A stretch of DNA of 64,000 nucleotides. It comes from an uncultured Brevundimonas sp. Its GTDB lineage: Bacteria > Pseudomonadota > Alphaproteobacteria > Caulobacterales > Caulobacteraceae. Below the pieces are notes generated by a model. The model worked only from the letters and a program-made list of their open reading frames with translations, was not told where the DNA came from and did not search any database. Positions 17,656 to 26,905 of the stretch are shown piece after piece. The DNA is taken from positions 1 through 64,000 of the forward strand of contig NZ_CAMZFB010000004.1 in assembly GCF_947305955.1 (NCBI RefSeq), written 5' to 3'. The position numbers and the translations under genes are program-made. Position 1 is the stretch's first letter; the number at the start of each line of letters is the position of its first letter.

Positions 17656-17844
17656 TGGGCCGACTATGGTTGTGGGCGGTCCGAAGCGGCGCCCGTCCCC
17701 GTAAACCTAGCCCGCTATGCGATACGAAGCCACCCCCATATCGTGCCGGTATGATTAATGAAACGTGGATATTTATGTTACAAATAGTCACTTATGATGA
17801 CAGGATTTTCGGCAACCTTAGGCATGACCGAGCGTATTCTGGTC

Positions 17845-18156
17845 ATGACATACGCTCGCACAGCAAAATTCGGTTTGGGTCAGAAAGTCCGCCACGTTCA
17901 TGATGCCTTCTTCGGCTTGGTCGTGGATGTGGATGCGAGCTACTATGGCCCAATCGAGGATATCGACGGCGTTGATCCGTCACAGCCTTTTTACTCGATC
18001 ATGATCGAGCAAGGCGGGCGCACGGCCATTGCCTATACGGCTGAAGAAGCCCTGATCGGTGAAAGCGGCGACCATCTCAGCCGTCAGGAACAACTGCGTC
18101 TGTTCAATGTGGATGCGGACGGCCACCACGCGCCGCGCGTCCACGCCCTGCAATAG
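17845..18156 (+). CDS. hspQ: Heat shock protein HspQ
   Basis: HspQ is a small cytoplasmic heat-shock protein that binds hemimethylated DNA in vitro and modulates Lon protease in enterics. The protein from 17845 (103 residues) begins MTYARTAKFGLGQKVRHVHD, matching the family start; ATGs at 17794 and 17824 are in frame but add no family sequence. The core FGLVVDVDASYYG and the C-terminal half with RLFNVDADG fit. No good Shine-Dalgarno is seen, so the start is uncertain. It converges on phoX with three bases between stops. Confidence 0.82.
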   Translation: MTYARTAKFGLGQKVRHVHDAFFGLVVDVDASYYGPIEDIDGVDPSQPFYSIMIEQGGRTAIAYTAEEALIGESGDHLSRQEQLRLFNVDADGHHAPRVHALQ

Positions 18157-18159
18157 GGC

Positions 18160-19584
18160 CTAGACCCTGAAACTGTCCCACGGGCCGGTGATCGCCAGTG
18201 TGGTGCCCGGTGCGTACAGGTTCACGAACATGGTCTGGCCGTCCGGCGAGAAGCAGACGCCTGCCAGTTCGTTGTTCGCCTCGTCGTCATCGTGCGGCTG
18301 GGGATTGCGGGCGAGGGTATAGATGCGCCCGTTCGGCATGATGCCACGGATGTGGTTGGTGCCCTTGGCGCGATCCTCGCAGCCGATGACGTGACCGTTG
18401 GGGGCGATGGTGATGTTGTCGACATACTCCATCACGGCCTGATCGGTCGTTTCGACAAACAGTTCCAGACGGGCAGGCGACGACGCTTCCTCCGCGCGTC
18501 CCTCGAACGGCGAGGGGACGTAGCGCATCACCTGACCCATGCGGCCCACACCGCCCGAAGTACAGGCGAAATAGAGATGGTCCTCGGCCCAGTGGATGCC
18601 TTCGCCGCGTGCGAACAGAGCCGCGCCCTTGGCATGGCCGCGTTTGTTCAGGTCACCGTTGGGGCTTTCGACCTCGTCCAGATCGACCCATTCGACCTCG
18701 AGCGTCTGGCCCTTCTGCCACAGCACGCTGTCCCAGTTGCGGGTGTCGGCGGATGGCTGGCCCTTGATGGCCAGCGCCTGGAGACGACCGCCCTTGTGCA
18801 GGTCCTGCTTTTCATTCGGCAAGAAGCGGTAGAAAAGGCCGTCGGCCACGTCCTCGGTCATATAGACGGCCCCCGAGCTGGGATCGACGCAGGCGGCTTC
18901 GTGTTTGAAACGCCCCATGGCCTTGATGGGCTTGGGCTCAACCATGCCGGTCGCGTTGGCGGGGACCTCAAACACCCAACCGTGTTCCTGCGGGATGCCG
19001 TCCTTGGGGCCTGCGATGCTCTCCTCGCACGTCAGCCACGAGCCCCACGGGGTCTTGCCCCCCGCACAGTTAACCGCCGTGCCGCCGAGCGACAGGTGGG
19101 TGCGCTCGGTCTTTCCGGTCTTGAGGTTATAGACGATGGTGGTCGTGCCCCCGCCGATGGCGCGGACGCGGTCGCCGCCGTCCTCGGTGTAGACGCCGTA
19201 GACCTGCTCGCGCTTCAGGCCCTCGGCCAGACGGTGGTTGGCCCCCCATGCGCTGGCGTTCGGCTGGTGCAGTTTGGTTTCGTGGTTGCGGACCAGGATG
19301 ACCCGATCCTCGTCCAGCGGGAAACAGGCCATGCCGTCGAAATTGTTCGGCGTCAGCAGGCCGTCGCTCATGGTCTCGCCCACCTGAGACACCACGCGAT
19401 AGGAAAAGCCTTCGGGCAGGTCCATCAGCCCATAGGGATCTTTGACCAAGGGACCGTAGCCAAAGACCTCGCTGCGGCTGATGCCGTCAACGAAGCCGTT
19501 TTCGACGGCTTGGGCACGCTGGGCGTAACCTGCAAGGGCGATGGCAGTGGCGGAGGCCATAAAGGCGCGGCGGGACTGGATCAT
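18160..19584 (-). CDS. phoX: PhoX-family alkaline phosphatase
   Basis: PhoX enzymes are calcium/iron-dependent secreted phosphatases that release phosphate from organic esters. The 474-residue protein starts with a Tat signal (SRRAFMASATAIALAGYAQRAQA), as expected for PhoX. The DUF839/PhoX domain follows, with VILVRNHETKLH, GSWLTCEESIAG, FKHEAACVDPSSGAVYMTED and the C-terminal NELAGVCFSPDGQTMFVN. The ATG at 19584 is chosen over an upstream TTG because it places the twin arginine near the N-terminus. It is 24 bases after the acyltransferase gene on the same strand. I saw no clear Pho box. Confidence 0.85.
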   Translation of the reverse strand: MIQSRRAFMASATAIALAGYAQRAQAVENGFVDGISRSEVFGYGPLVKDPYGLMDLPEGFSYRVVSQVGETMSDGLLTPNNFDGMACFPLDEDRVILVRNHETKLHQPNASAWGANHRLAEGLKREQVYGVYTEDGGDRVRAIGGGTTTIVYNLKTGKTERTHLSLGGTAVNCAGGKTPWGSWLTCEESIAGPKDGIPQEHGWVFEVPANATGMVEPKPIKAMGRFKHEAACVDPSSGAVYMTEDVADGLFYRFLPNEKQDLHKGGRLQALAIKGQPSADTRNWDSVLWQKGQTLEVEWVDLDEVESPNGDLNKRGHAKGAALFARGEGIHWAEDHLYFACTSGGVGRMGQVMRYVPSPFEGRAEEASSPARLELFVETTDQAVMEYVDNITIAPNGHVIGCEDRAKGTNHIRGIMPNGRIYTLARNPQPHDDDEANNELAGVCFSPDGQTMFVNLYAPGTTLAITGPWDSFRV

Positions 19585-19608
19585 GGTTTCGTTCTTGCAG
19601 GTCAATGA

Positions 19609-20871
19609 CTACGCGTTAGCGGCGGCGGTTTGACGGCGTTGCGACGTCGCCCGTTTGGATGGCGATACGCCCAGCAAGATGCCGAACACACCGATCCTCT
19701 TGGCAATCTCGTACGCCACCACACACCCCGCAACCGTCAGGCCCAGTACAATGCCCATTTCGGCGAACAGCGGAAGTTTCAATTTCTCAACATTAGCAGC
19801 GACCACGACCGTCACGGTCTGGTGGACGATGTAGAAGCTGAAGATACCGCCCCCCAGATATTTCATCAGGGGCGAGGTGCCGTGGACGTGTTTGGCGGCA
19901 TAGCCGAGCACGGCGGCGATAAAGGCCCACTGATCGATCGCATAGACCACACGCAGGACGTTCCGCAGGCCAAGCGTCGGTGCCGCGCCATCCGGATAGA
20001 TCACGAGATAGCCGATGTAGGCGGCATAACTGCCTAGAGCGAGCGCCAGCGACAGGTGGCGGTATTTCACAAACTGCGCGGTCAGTTTCGGTGCCGCGAC
20101 CATCAGGAAACCGAAGGCAAAGGCCGGCAGGCTGAGGGCGTGGGTATAGAGGTCCGTGATGACGTCATGCGTGACGGGAAAGCGCGGATAAAGCCCGATG
20201 CGGATCGCGACCAGATAGGCGACGGGCAACAGGAACAGCCACGGGCCTTTCAGCACGGCTCCCAGCTTGGCGGCCCAACCGCCGAACCTGCGCTCGGCAA
20301 CGCCCGCCACCATCGCGGCCAGCAGGCCATAGAGCAGGACGTAGGCCAGAAACCACAGGTGGTTCCACGTGGGCGTGATGATGCAGCCGTCGGCATTGCA
20401 CCACTGTCCGCTGGCGGTGACATAGCGGGTCCAGAAGCCCGATACCGCAGCTTCCGGCGACAGGCCCGACAGCAGGGTTCCGTTACGCGCCATTTCCAGC
20501 ACTTGGTAATAGGTCTGGGGCGGCACGATCACCAGCATGCCGAACAGCAGCGGCAGGCCCAGACGCGACAGACGCGCCCCGCCCAGCCGCTCGGCCGCAC
20601 CCGCGCCCTGACGCTTATAGGCTTCGTACAGCAGGCGCGTGGCCGAACCCGAAACGAGGAACAGAAGCGTCATCCGCCACGGATTGGTGAAGCGCATGAC
20701 AGGCTCCAGCCATTCCTGCGGGCGGGCGCTGTTCACGTGCCAGTCCCACGGCACATAGAACATGCCGACGTGATAGAGGATGAGCAGGGCAAAAGCCCCG
20801 ATGCGGATGGCATCCAGATCGTGCCGACGCCCGATCATTGTGCCTTGCGGTTGCGAGAGTGCTTGGGTCAT
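19609..20871 (-). CDS. Membrane acyltransferase (acyltransferase-3 family)
   Basis: This integral membrane protein of about 420 residues has ten or more hydrophobic helices. Family features are RRHDLDAIRIGAFALLILYH near the N-terminus (the catalytic His region of acyltransferase-3 proteins), RMTLLFLVSGSATRLL, and TWNHLWFLAYVLLYGL. Such enzymes acylate sugars or glucans at the membrane (OpgC- or OafA-like). Starts at 20871 or 20838 are both possible. A membrane LytTR regulator is encoded divergently 78 bases away and probably controls it. Confidence 0.85.
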   Translation of the reverse strand: MTQALSQPQGTMIGRRHDLDAIRIGAFALLILYHVGMFYVPWDWHVNSARPQEWLEPVMRFTNPWRMTLLFLVSGSATRLLYEAYKRQGAGAAERLGGARLSRLGLPLLFGMLVIVPPQTYYQVLEMARNGTLLSGLSPEAAVSGFWTRYVTASGQWCNADGCIITPTWNHLWFLAYVLLYGLLAAMVAGVAERRFGGWAAKLGAVLKGPWLFLLPVAYLVAIRIGLYPRFPVTHDVITDLYTHALSLPAFAFGFLMVAAPKLTAQFVKYRHLSLALALGSYAAYIGYLVIYPDGAAPTLGLRNVLRVVYAIDQWAFIAAVLGYAAKHVHGTSPLMKYLGGGIFSFYIVHQTVTVVVAANVEKLKLPLFAEMGIVLGLTVAGCVVAYEIAKRIGVFGILLGVSPSKRATSQRRQTAAANA

Positions 20872-20949
20872 GGCCGCTATTCGGCGTAACATTGCGTGCT
20901 GGAACAAGGTCGAGGGGGCCGGTGTGGCCAGCGGTGGGACGAAACGCGA

Positions 20950-21771
20950 ATGGCTGTGACGAGTGGCACCTCGGGCGGGACGAACGGGGCCAACAGGGAT
21001 GACCTGCTAAAAGGCGGAGGGCTGATCATCATCGGTGCGGCGCTGGTCTGCGCCATCAATGTCGTGACGACCCTGATGGACACACCCGACGCGGCCCGGT
21101 GGGAGCCGCTGCTCTGGGAGGTGTCGAGCCTTATCGGATTGGCCGCTGCGATCTGGATCCCCTGGCTGGCCGCCGCCAAGGCCCATCCCGATGAGTTATT
21201 GGCCGCCAGTTGGGCCACGCGTATGCATTTCGTGGCGGTGCATGTCGTCGGCCTCGTGGCCTATAGCGTGGTGCACGTTGGCGTATTCGTTGCCCTACGC
21301 GAGGCGACCTATGCGGCCATGGGCGCGGACTATGATTTCAGCGGCTTTTTGTCGGAGTTCCGCAAGGACCTGCTGTCCTATTTGCTGCACCTGTCGGTGT
21401 TCTGGACGGTCACCATGGTTCGCCAGAACCGCAAGGAAGAGGTGCGGCCCGTCAGTTTCGATATCCGCGATGGGGCGCGGATCATCCGTGTGCCACTGGC
21501 CGACATTCTGGCCGTGACGGCGGCGGGGAACTATGTCGAGTTCCTGCTGGCAGACGGGCGCAGGCCCCTGATGCGGGCGACCATGGCGGCGGTCGAGGCG
21601 CGGCTGGCGCCGGTCGGGTTCGTACGCAGCCACCGCTCGTGGCTGGTCAATCCCGATCATATGACGGGGCTGGAGCCTGCCGGATCGGGCGACTGGACCG
21701 TATCGCTGGGCGCGGTTGAGGCACCCGTGTCGCGTCGCTATCCGCAGGCGTTGGAGCGGCTGCGGGCTTAA
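20950..21771 (+). CDS. Membrane-bound LytTR transcription regulator
   Basis: This 273-residue protein joins four N-terminal membrane helices (residues about 20-155) to a C-terminal LytTR DNA-binding domain (about 170-272: IIRVPLADILAVTAAGNYVE, then FVRSHRSWLVNPDHM). Membrane-LytTR proteins act as one-component regulators that bind direct repeats near neighbouring genes. The start at 20950 is an ATG inside a longer frame that would overlap the divergent acyltransferase. The stop overlaps astB's stop (TTAA). The target is probably the adjacent acyltransferase; the signal is unknown. Confidence 0.87.
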   Translation: MAVTSGTSGGTNGANRDDLLKGGGLIIIGAALVCAINVVTTLMDTPDAARWEPLLWEVSSLIGLAAAIWIPWLAAAKAHPDELLAASWATRMHFVAVHVVGLVAYSVVHVGVFVALREATYAAMGADYDFSGFLSEFRKDLLSYLLHLSVFWTVTMVRQNRKEEVRPVSFDIRDGARIIRVPLADILAVTAAGNYVEFLLADGRRPLMRATMAAVEARLAPVGFVRSHRSWLVNPDHMTGLEPAGSGDWTVSLGAVEAPVSRRYPQALERLRA

Positions 21772-23102
21772 CGCTGGAATGGATAGAAGTCGTTGCCGAG
21801 GTGCAGGATGGACGTCAGTTCGTCCAGCGCGGCCAGGCTTTCCTCCAGCAGCGCCGGATCGGCCAGATCGGCAGGGCGCAACTCCTCGCGGTACCAGCGC
21901 AGCGCCCACATGGTCAGGCGGGCGTGCAGCTCATCCGTCATCCGCATGGCGGGGTTGGTGGCGGCCAGCTCTTCATCCGTCAGCACGACACGCAGGCGCA
22001 GGCAGGCGGGGCCGCCGCCGTTGGCCATGGACTGGCGCACATCCACATATTCCACGCGGCCGATCGGCCCGTTTGACGTGGCGATACGCTCTGCCACCGC
22101 ATGGCTGCGCGGGTTATCGCGCGTCTCGGTGGGGCAGATCAGGGTCAGGCGGTCCTCGCCCGGTATCTGGATCAGCATGGAGTTGAACAGATAGCTGCTG
22201 ATCGCATCGGCCAGCGGCAGGTCAGCGGCGGAAACCTCGACGAACTTCGGCTCGAACCCCTTGGCGGCGGCGCGGATGGCGGCCTTGGTGGCGTTTGTGT
22301 CCTCAAACGCCAGTTCGTGGAAGAAGAGGGTATCCAGCGCGCCCACGCACACCACGTCATTGTGGAAGGTGCCGCCCGCAATCGCTGCGCGCCCCTGACG
22401 GGCTAGTACGACGCCCGAGGCTCCGTGGCGGCGCATGATGGCCTCGCACGCCTCGCGGGTCTGGCGGGCGGGAAAGGGACCGTTCCACGCCTCGAACGCA
22501 TCGCGGCCCCAGACGAAAAGGTTCACGCCCTCGCTGCCGTGGTCGGCGCACAGGCGGACATGGTTGGCCGCGCCCTCGTCGGCCAGATGGCTGACGGGCG
22601 ACAGGGCCGGATGGAGGGCGAAATGGCCCTCGTCGGGGAAGAGTGCGTTCAGCGATCTCTGCGTCTGCTCGTGCTCCAGGCTGCGGTGCAGGTTGGTGAC
22701 CAGATTGGCGGGCGTGAAATGCACGCGGCCATCTAGGCTGTCGGCACTGGGGGTCACGGTCGCGGCATTGGCCGCCCACATGGGCGAGGCCGAACAGGCG
22801 GCGGCGGCAAAGCTCGGCGCGTCCTTCCATGCCCGCTCCAGCACCTGCGCGTCTGTGCCCGCAAAGCCCAGAGAGCGCAGGAAGGGGATGTTCGGGCGTT
22901 CATGCGGGGGCAGCACAAACTGAGGCAGGCCGAGGTCGGCCAGCTTCTTCATCTTGTCCAACCCCTGCAGGACAGCAGCACGCGGAGACGAAGCCTTGGC
23001 CTTGTTCAGGCTGGACGCCAGATTGCCCGGCGACAGACCTGCGTAGGAGTGCGTCGGCCCGATCAGGCCATCGGCATTGGCTTCGACCGCGTGTGAACCC
23101 AT
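21768..23102 (-). CDS. astB: N-succinylarginine dihydrolase
   Basis: AstB hydrolyses N2-succinylarginine to succinylornithine, CO2 and ammonia, step two of the arginine succinyltransferase (AST) pathway. The 444-residue protein has the N-terminus EANADGLIGPTHSYAGLSPG and the C-terminal NGGGPACLRLRVVL with the catalytic Cys of the guanidine-modifying fold. Length agrees with known AstB. Its ATG overlaps the stop of astD (TAATG), so it is the last gene of a four-gene operon. The convergent LytTR gene overlaps its stop by four bases. Confidence 0.96.
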   Translation of the reverse strand: MGSHAVEANADGLIGPTHSYAGLSPGNLASSLNKAKASSPRAAVLQGLDKMKKLADLGLPQFVLPPHERPNIPFLRSLGFAGTDAQVLERAWKDAPSFAAAACSASPMWAANAATVTPSADSLDGRVHFTPANLVTNLHRSLEHEQTQRSLNALFPDEGHFALHPALSPVSHLADEGAANHVRLCADHGSEGVNLFVWGRDAFEAWNGPFPARQTREACEAIMRRHGASGVVLARQGRAAIAGGTFHNDVVCVGALDTLFFHELAFEDTNATKAAIRAAAKGFEPKFVEVSAADLPLADAISSYLFNSMLIQIPGEDRLTLICPTETRDNPRSHAVAERIATSNGPIGRVEYVDVRQSMANGGGPACLRLRVVLTDEELAATNPAMRMTDELHARLTMWALRWYREELRPADLADPALLEESLAALDELTSILHLGNDFYPFQR

Positions 23103-24517
23103 TACATCAAGCCCTTGATTTCACCGGTGATGTTCTTGACGCCGTCGGCTTCGAAACTGGCGACAGGATAGGCGCAGTAGTCGGCGGCGTAATAGGCGCT
23201 GGGGCGGTGGTTGCCGCTGGCGCCGAGGCCGCCGAAGGGCATGTCGCCCGCCGCGCCGGTGGTCGGGCGGTTGAAGTTCACGACGCCCGCGCGGATGGTG
23301 GTGATGAAGCGGTCCCACAACTTGGCATCGTCACTGATCAGGCCCGCCGACAGGCCGTAGCGGGTGGCGTTGGCGGCCTCGAGGGCGGCATCAAAGCTGT
23401 CCACGCGGATGACCGACAGGAAGGGCGCGAAGATTTCCTCGTCCGGCACGTCAACGCCCGTCACATCGATGATGGCGGGTTTGACGAAGGCGTCAGACAG
23501 GCCCTCGATCGGGCCGGAGGCGCGGATGACCTTGGCTCCCAGATCGATCCGCTCCTGAAGATCGGACAGTGCCTTTTTCGCGGCGCGGGCGGAGATCAGC
23601 GGGCCGCCGTAAACCTCTTCATTGCCGTTCCATGCGCCATAACGCAGACGGTCCGACAGCGTGGCGACCGCCTCGACCACGGCATCGCCCTGCGGGCCGT
23701 TAGGCACGATCAGGCGGCGCGCGCACGAGCAGCGCTGGCCCGAGGTGATGAAGGCCGACTGAACCACATGAGTGGCCGCAGCCTCGGCATCGGCCACGTC
23801 CCAGACGACCAGCGGATTATTGCCGCCGAGTTCCAGCGCGAGGATCACGTGCGGATCATCGGCGAACTTCTTGCGGAAATGCGCGCCCGCTGCGCCCGAG
23901 CCGGTGAACATCAGGGCGTCGATCTTCTGGTCAAGCAGGGCCGCGCCGACGTCCTTGCCGCCTTGGACAATGTTGATCACGCCATCCGGTACGCCCGCGT
24001 CCAGCAGGCATTGCACCATCAGCTCGCCCGTCTTGGGGGCTTCTTCGGAGGGTTTGAACACGACGGTATCGCCCGCCAGCAGGGCCGGAACGATGTGACC
24101 GTTCGGCAGGTGGCCGGGGAAGTTGAACGGGCCAAGCACAGCCGCCACGCCATGCGGGCGGTGACGCAAGGTTGCGCGGCCAAAGGCGGTGTCGTTTGAA
24201 CGCTCGCCCGTGCGCTCGTCATAGGCGCGTATGGAGATGTCCACCTTGCCCTGCATGGAGCCGACCTCGCCCTGCGTCTCCCACAGGGCCTTTCCGGTTT
24301 CGCGGCTGATGGTCTCGGCGATCTCGACGGCGCGTTCCTTCAGCTTGGCCTGATAGGCCTTGAGGATGGCGACGCGGTCCGTACGCGGGCGCAGCGCCCA
24401 GTCGGCCATGGCGGTCCGTGCCTTGGCGACGGCGGCGGCCACCTGTTCGGGCGTGCTTTCCGCGCCTTCCCAGACGACTTCGCCGGTGGTGGGATCGATG
24501 GACTGGAAGGTGGTCAT
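23102..24517 (-). CDS. astD: Succinylglutamate semialdehyde dehydrogenase
   Basis: AstD oxidises N-succinylglutamate semialdehyde to succinylglutamate with NAD, step four of the AST pathway. The 471-residue aldehyde dehydrogenase has the cofactor segment GPFNFPGHLPNGHIVPALLA, catalytic Glu in LALELGGNNP and catalytic Cys in FITSGQRCSCARR. The ATG at 24517 is chosen because the protein then begins MTTFQSIDPTTGEVVWEG, the normal start; upstream frame has no similarity. It lies 11 bases after astA and overlaps astB. Confidence 0.96.
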   Translation of the reverse strand: MTTFQSIDPTTGEVVWEGAESTPEQVAAAVAKARTAMADWALRPRTDRVAILKAYQAKLKERAVEIAETISRETGKALWETQGEVGSMQGKVDISIRAYDERTGERSNDTAFGRATLRHRPHGVAAVLGPFNFPGHLPNGHIVPALLAGDTVVFKPSEEAPKTGELMVQCLLDAGVPDGVINIVQGGKDVGAALLDQKIDALMFTGSGAAGAHFRKKFADDPHVILALELGGNNPLVVWDVADAEAAATHVVQSAFITSGQRCSCARRLIVPNGPQGDAVVEAVATLSDRLRYGAWNGNEEVYGGPLISARAAKKALSDLQERIDLGAKVIRASGPIEGLSDAFVKPAIIDVTGVDVPDEEIFAPFLSVIRVDSFDAALEAANATRYGLSAGLISDDAKLWDRFITTIRAGVVNFNRPTTGAAGDMPFGGLGASGNHRPSAYYAADYCAYPVASFEADGVKNITGEIKGLM

Positions 24518-24528
24518 ATCGGGCAAAC

Positions 24529-25536
24529 TCAGACTTTGACGCGGACGGTGTCGCCAGCCTTGACCTTGAGGGCGGTGGCTGCATCTGCGGTGATGGTGAC
24601 GGTTTCGGGATGCAGGTCGGCCTTGACGCGCACGGCGCGGAACTTGGCCAGACTGTCGGTGGAAATCAGAGCGGGCAGGTCGGCCTGAATATCCTGGCCG
24701 ATCTGGACCTTCAGCGGGCGGGCATCGCGCACGGTACGGATGTTGTCGCGGCCGCAAGCGACGGTGGGACCGGCATCGAAAATATCGACGAGGCCGTTGG
24801 GGCGGAAACCTTCGGACTCCAGCAGGGCCATGGCGGGCACGCCTTGGGGGTGGACCTTGCCGATCACCGCACGGGCGGGTTCCGGCAGCAGCTCGACATA
24901 GATGGGGTGGCGGGGGGCCAGATCGAGGATGAACTGTTTGTCGGTCGATCCGGTCATGCGGTCGGCGTCGTCAAAGTCCATCGGGAAGAATTTGTGCGCC
25001 ACATGGTCCCAGAACGGACAGGCACCGTCGGGCGTGAACACGCCGCGCAGCTCGGCCAGAACGTTTTCGGCGAACATCTCGGGCTGGGTGCCGATCAGCA
25101 TATAGCGCGACTGGGCCAGCAAGCGCCCTGCGCCCCCGCGACGGCGGTCGGCCTTGAGGAACAGCGAGCCGACCTCTGACCAGCCCGCGCATTCATTCAC
25201 CAGCACCAGCGTCTGGTGGTTCATCTTCACGCCCAGCGACGGTGACTGGGTAATGTTGTTGACCAGACGGAAGGAGAAGAACGGGCGCTTCAGGCCCACG
25301 GTCGCTTTCACACCGCCGATGCCGTCCACATCGCCCGTGTCGCCGTCTTCCAGCATCAGGGTGTACCACGCGTCTTCCCACGGCAGTTCGCCGTTGAACG
25401 ACTTCTTGCTGGTCTCAAGACGCTCGGCCAGAACGTCGGCGTCCTCGGGCAGGCTGGTGAAGCCCGGCCCCGAGAGGATGGCCAGTTCCATCAGGTCGTC
25501 GAGGTCCGTCGGCATGGCGGGGCGAACGATAAGCAT
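24529..25536 (-). CDS. astA: Arginine N-succinyltransferase
   Basis: AstA transfers succinyl from succinyl-CoA to the alpha-amino group of arginine, the first step of the AST pathway. The 335-residue protein begins MLIVRPAMPTDLDDLMELA and keeps family blocks GFTSLPEDADVLAERL, FFSFRLVNNITQSPSLGVKM and LFLKADRRRGGAGRLLAQSRY. Length is normal. It is the second gene of the operon, three bases after the M20 hydrolase and 11 bases before astD. Confidence 0.96.
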   Translation of the reverse strand: MLIVRPAMPTDLDDLMELAILSGPGFTSLPEDADVLAERLETSKKSFNGELPWEDAWYTLMLEDGDTGDVDGIGGVKATVGLKRPFFSFRLVNNITQSPSLGVKMNHQTLVLVNECAGWSEVGSLFLKADRRRGGAGRLLAQSRYMLIGTQPEMFAENVLAELRGVFTPDGACPFWDHVAHKFFPMDFDDADRMTGSTDKQFILDLAPRHPIYVELLPEPARAVIGKVHPQGVPAMALLESEGFRPNGLVDIFDAGPTVACGRDNIRTVRDARPLKVQIGQDIQADLPALISTDSLAKFRAVRVKADLHPETVTITADAATALKVKAGDTVRVKV

Positions 25537-25539
25537 GGC

Positions 25540-26790
25540 TTACAAGGTCTCCAGACGAAGCTGTTTCAGCCGTTTCGCGTCGATATCCCCCGACGCGATC
25601 TTGCTGAAGATGAGGGCGGACAGGCGGGCACGCTCAAGGAAGCTGTCGGGCCAGGCGTATTCCAGATCCGAATGGATATCGCCGCCGATCACGCCCAGCG
25701 TGTCGATGTTGGGCAGGCCCGCGGCGTGAAGGTTGTTGCCTTCGCAGACACCGCCCGAGGGCTGCCAGCGGATGGACTGGCCCAGCAGCTCGCCCGCCGA
25801 CTTCACTGCATTGAACAGGGCGGTCTGGCTGGCATCCATAGGCTTGGGCGCGCGGGTCATGCCGCCGTGAAGATGAAGCGAAATGCCCTCAAAGGGCGGC
25901 TCGGTCGTGATTTCACCGATGGCATCAACCACCCACGACGCCGACTGGGCATCGGGCACCCGCACGTTGAACCGCACCACGGCGTTGTCGGCTACGACGT
26001 TGAGCGGCGAGCCGCCGTCGATCTTGGAGACATTGACGGTGACGCCCTCGCGCTGGCCGTTCAGGGCGTGCAGGCGGGTGGTGATGATGGCGGCGGCGGC
26101 GATGGCGTTCGCCCCCTCGTGGAAGGCGCGGCCCGCATGGGCGGCCTTGCCCCGTACGATCAGGTGATAGTTGCCGCTGCCCTTTCGCTCGCCCGCCAGC
26201 GTCCCGTCGGGCAGGGAGGGTTCATAGGTCAGGCCGATATGCCCCTTGGCCCCCAGTTCGGCCAGCAGGGGAGCGGATCCGGGCGATCCGATCTCCTCAT
26301 CCGGCGACAACAGGGCCGTCCAGCCCACATTGTCTTTGAGCGGATGGGCCTCGAACGCTTCGAGTGCGCCCAGCATCACGCTGATCCCACCCTTCATATC
26401 GGCGATGCCCGGACCGTTCAGCGCCCCGTCATCGCGGACGGTAACGTGCTGGAACGGGCTGGCGCTATCGAACACCGTATCATAGTGGCCGGTGGTGACG
26501 ATCTGGATCGGGGCGTCGGGGCGGCAGGTGATCCGCAGGGCGGGCGCATAGTGGACGGTCTCGACCGTACCATCGGCGCCGACTGAGGAAGATGTCGCCG
26601 TCGCAACGCGCTCGATGGAGACGGGCAGGGGCGCGAATGCGGCTTCCAGCGCATCCAGAACCTTGAACAGCCCCTCGGTATTGCGACTGCCGGAGTTAAT
26701 ATTACTCCATGCGACGGCCCGATCGACCAACTCCCTTGCGCGTGGGCTCAAGGTTGCGAGGACGAGTTCGTCGTTATGATCGAGCTGCAT
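25540..26790 (-). CDS. M20-family hydrolase leading the ast operon
   Basis: This 416-residue zinc hydrolase is a carboxypeptidase G2/ArgE/DapE-type enzyme. All metal and catalytic positions are visible: TTGHYDTVF (His, Asp), GPGIADMKGG (bridging Asp), LSPDEEIGSPGS (catalytic Glu pair), TYEPSLPDG (Glu), and GGDIHSDLEY (His), with the lid domain between (KAAHAGRAFHEGANAI). It is the first gene of the operon with astA, astD and astB. No astE (an M14-type succinylglutamate desuccinylase) or astC is nearby, so this enzyme may remove the succinyl group at the end of the pathway. That role is inferred. Confidence 0.9.
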   Translation of the reverse strand: MQLDHNDELVLATLSPRARELVDRAVAWSNINSGSRNTEGLFKVLDALEAAFAPLPVSIERVATATSSSVGADGTVETVHYAPALRITCRPDAPIQIVTTGHYDTVFDSASPFQHVTVRDDGALNGPGIADMKGGISVMLGALEAFEAHPLKDNVGWTALLSPDEEIGSPGSAPLLAELGAKGHIGLTYEPSLPDGTLAGERKGSGNYHLIVRGKAAHAGRAFHEGANAIAAAAIITTRLHALNGQREGVTVNVSKIDGGSPLNVVADNAVVRFNVRVPDAQSASWVVDAIGEITTEPPFEGISLHLHGGMTRAPKPMDASQTALFNAVKSAGELLGQSIRWQPSGGVCEGNNLHAAGLPNIDTLGVIGGDIHSDLEYAWPDSFLERARLSALIFSKIASGDIDAKRLKQLRLETL

Positions 26791-26791
26791 C

Positions 26792-26806
26792 AGGCTAGCC
26801 TAGCCT
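26792..26806. promoter_or_regulatory. Perfect 15-base palindrome at start of ast operon
   Basis: AGGCTAG-C-CTAGCCT is perfectly symmetric and ends one base before the ATG of the first ast-operon gene, where a Shine-Dalgarno would normally stand. It could be a repressor site or a hairpin affecting initiation. Confidence 0.45.
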
Positions 26807-26905
26807 GTTGGATAACAAAGGTGAAGGAGTGACGATTTATGGCGCATGGCGTCGCAATCATTGCTATCGGACGCCTGATTTTTTCAGAACTGGCCAGAGT
26901 TACGC

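Noticed and set aside
19585..19608. Pho box upstream of phoX
   Set aside because: The gap to the acyltransferase gene is only 24 bases and holds no CTGTCAT-type repeat.
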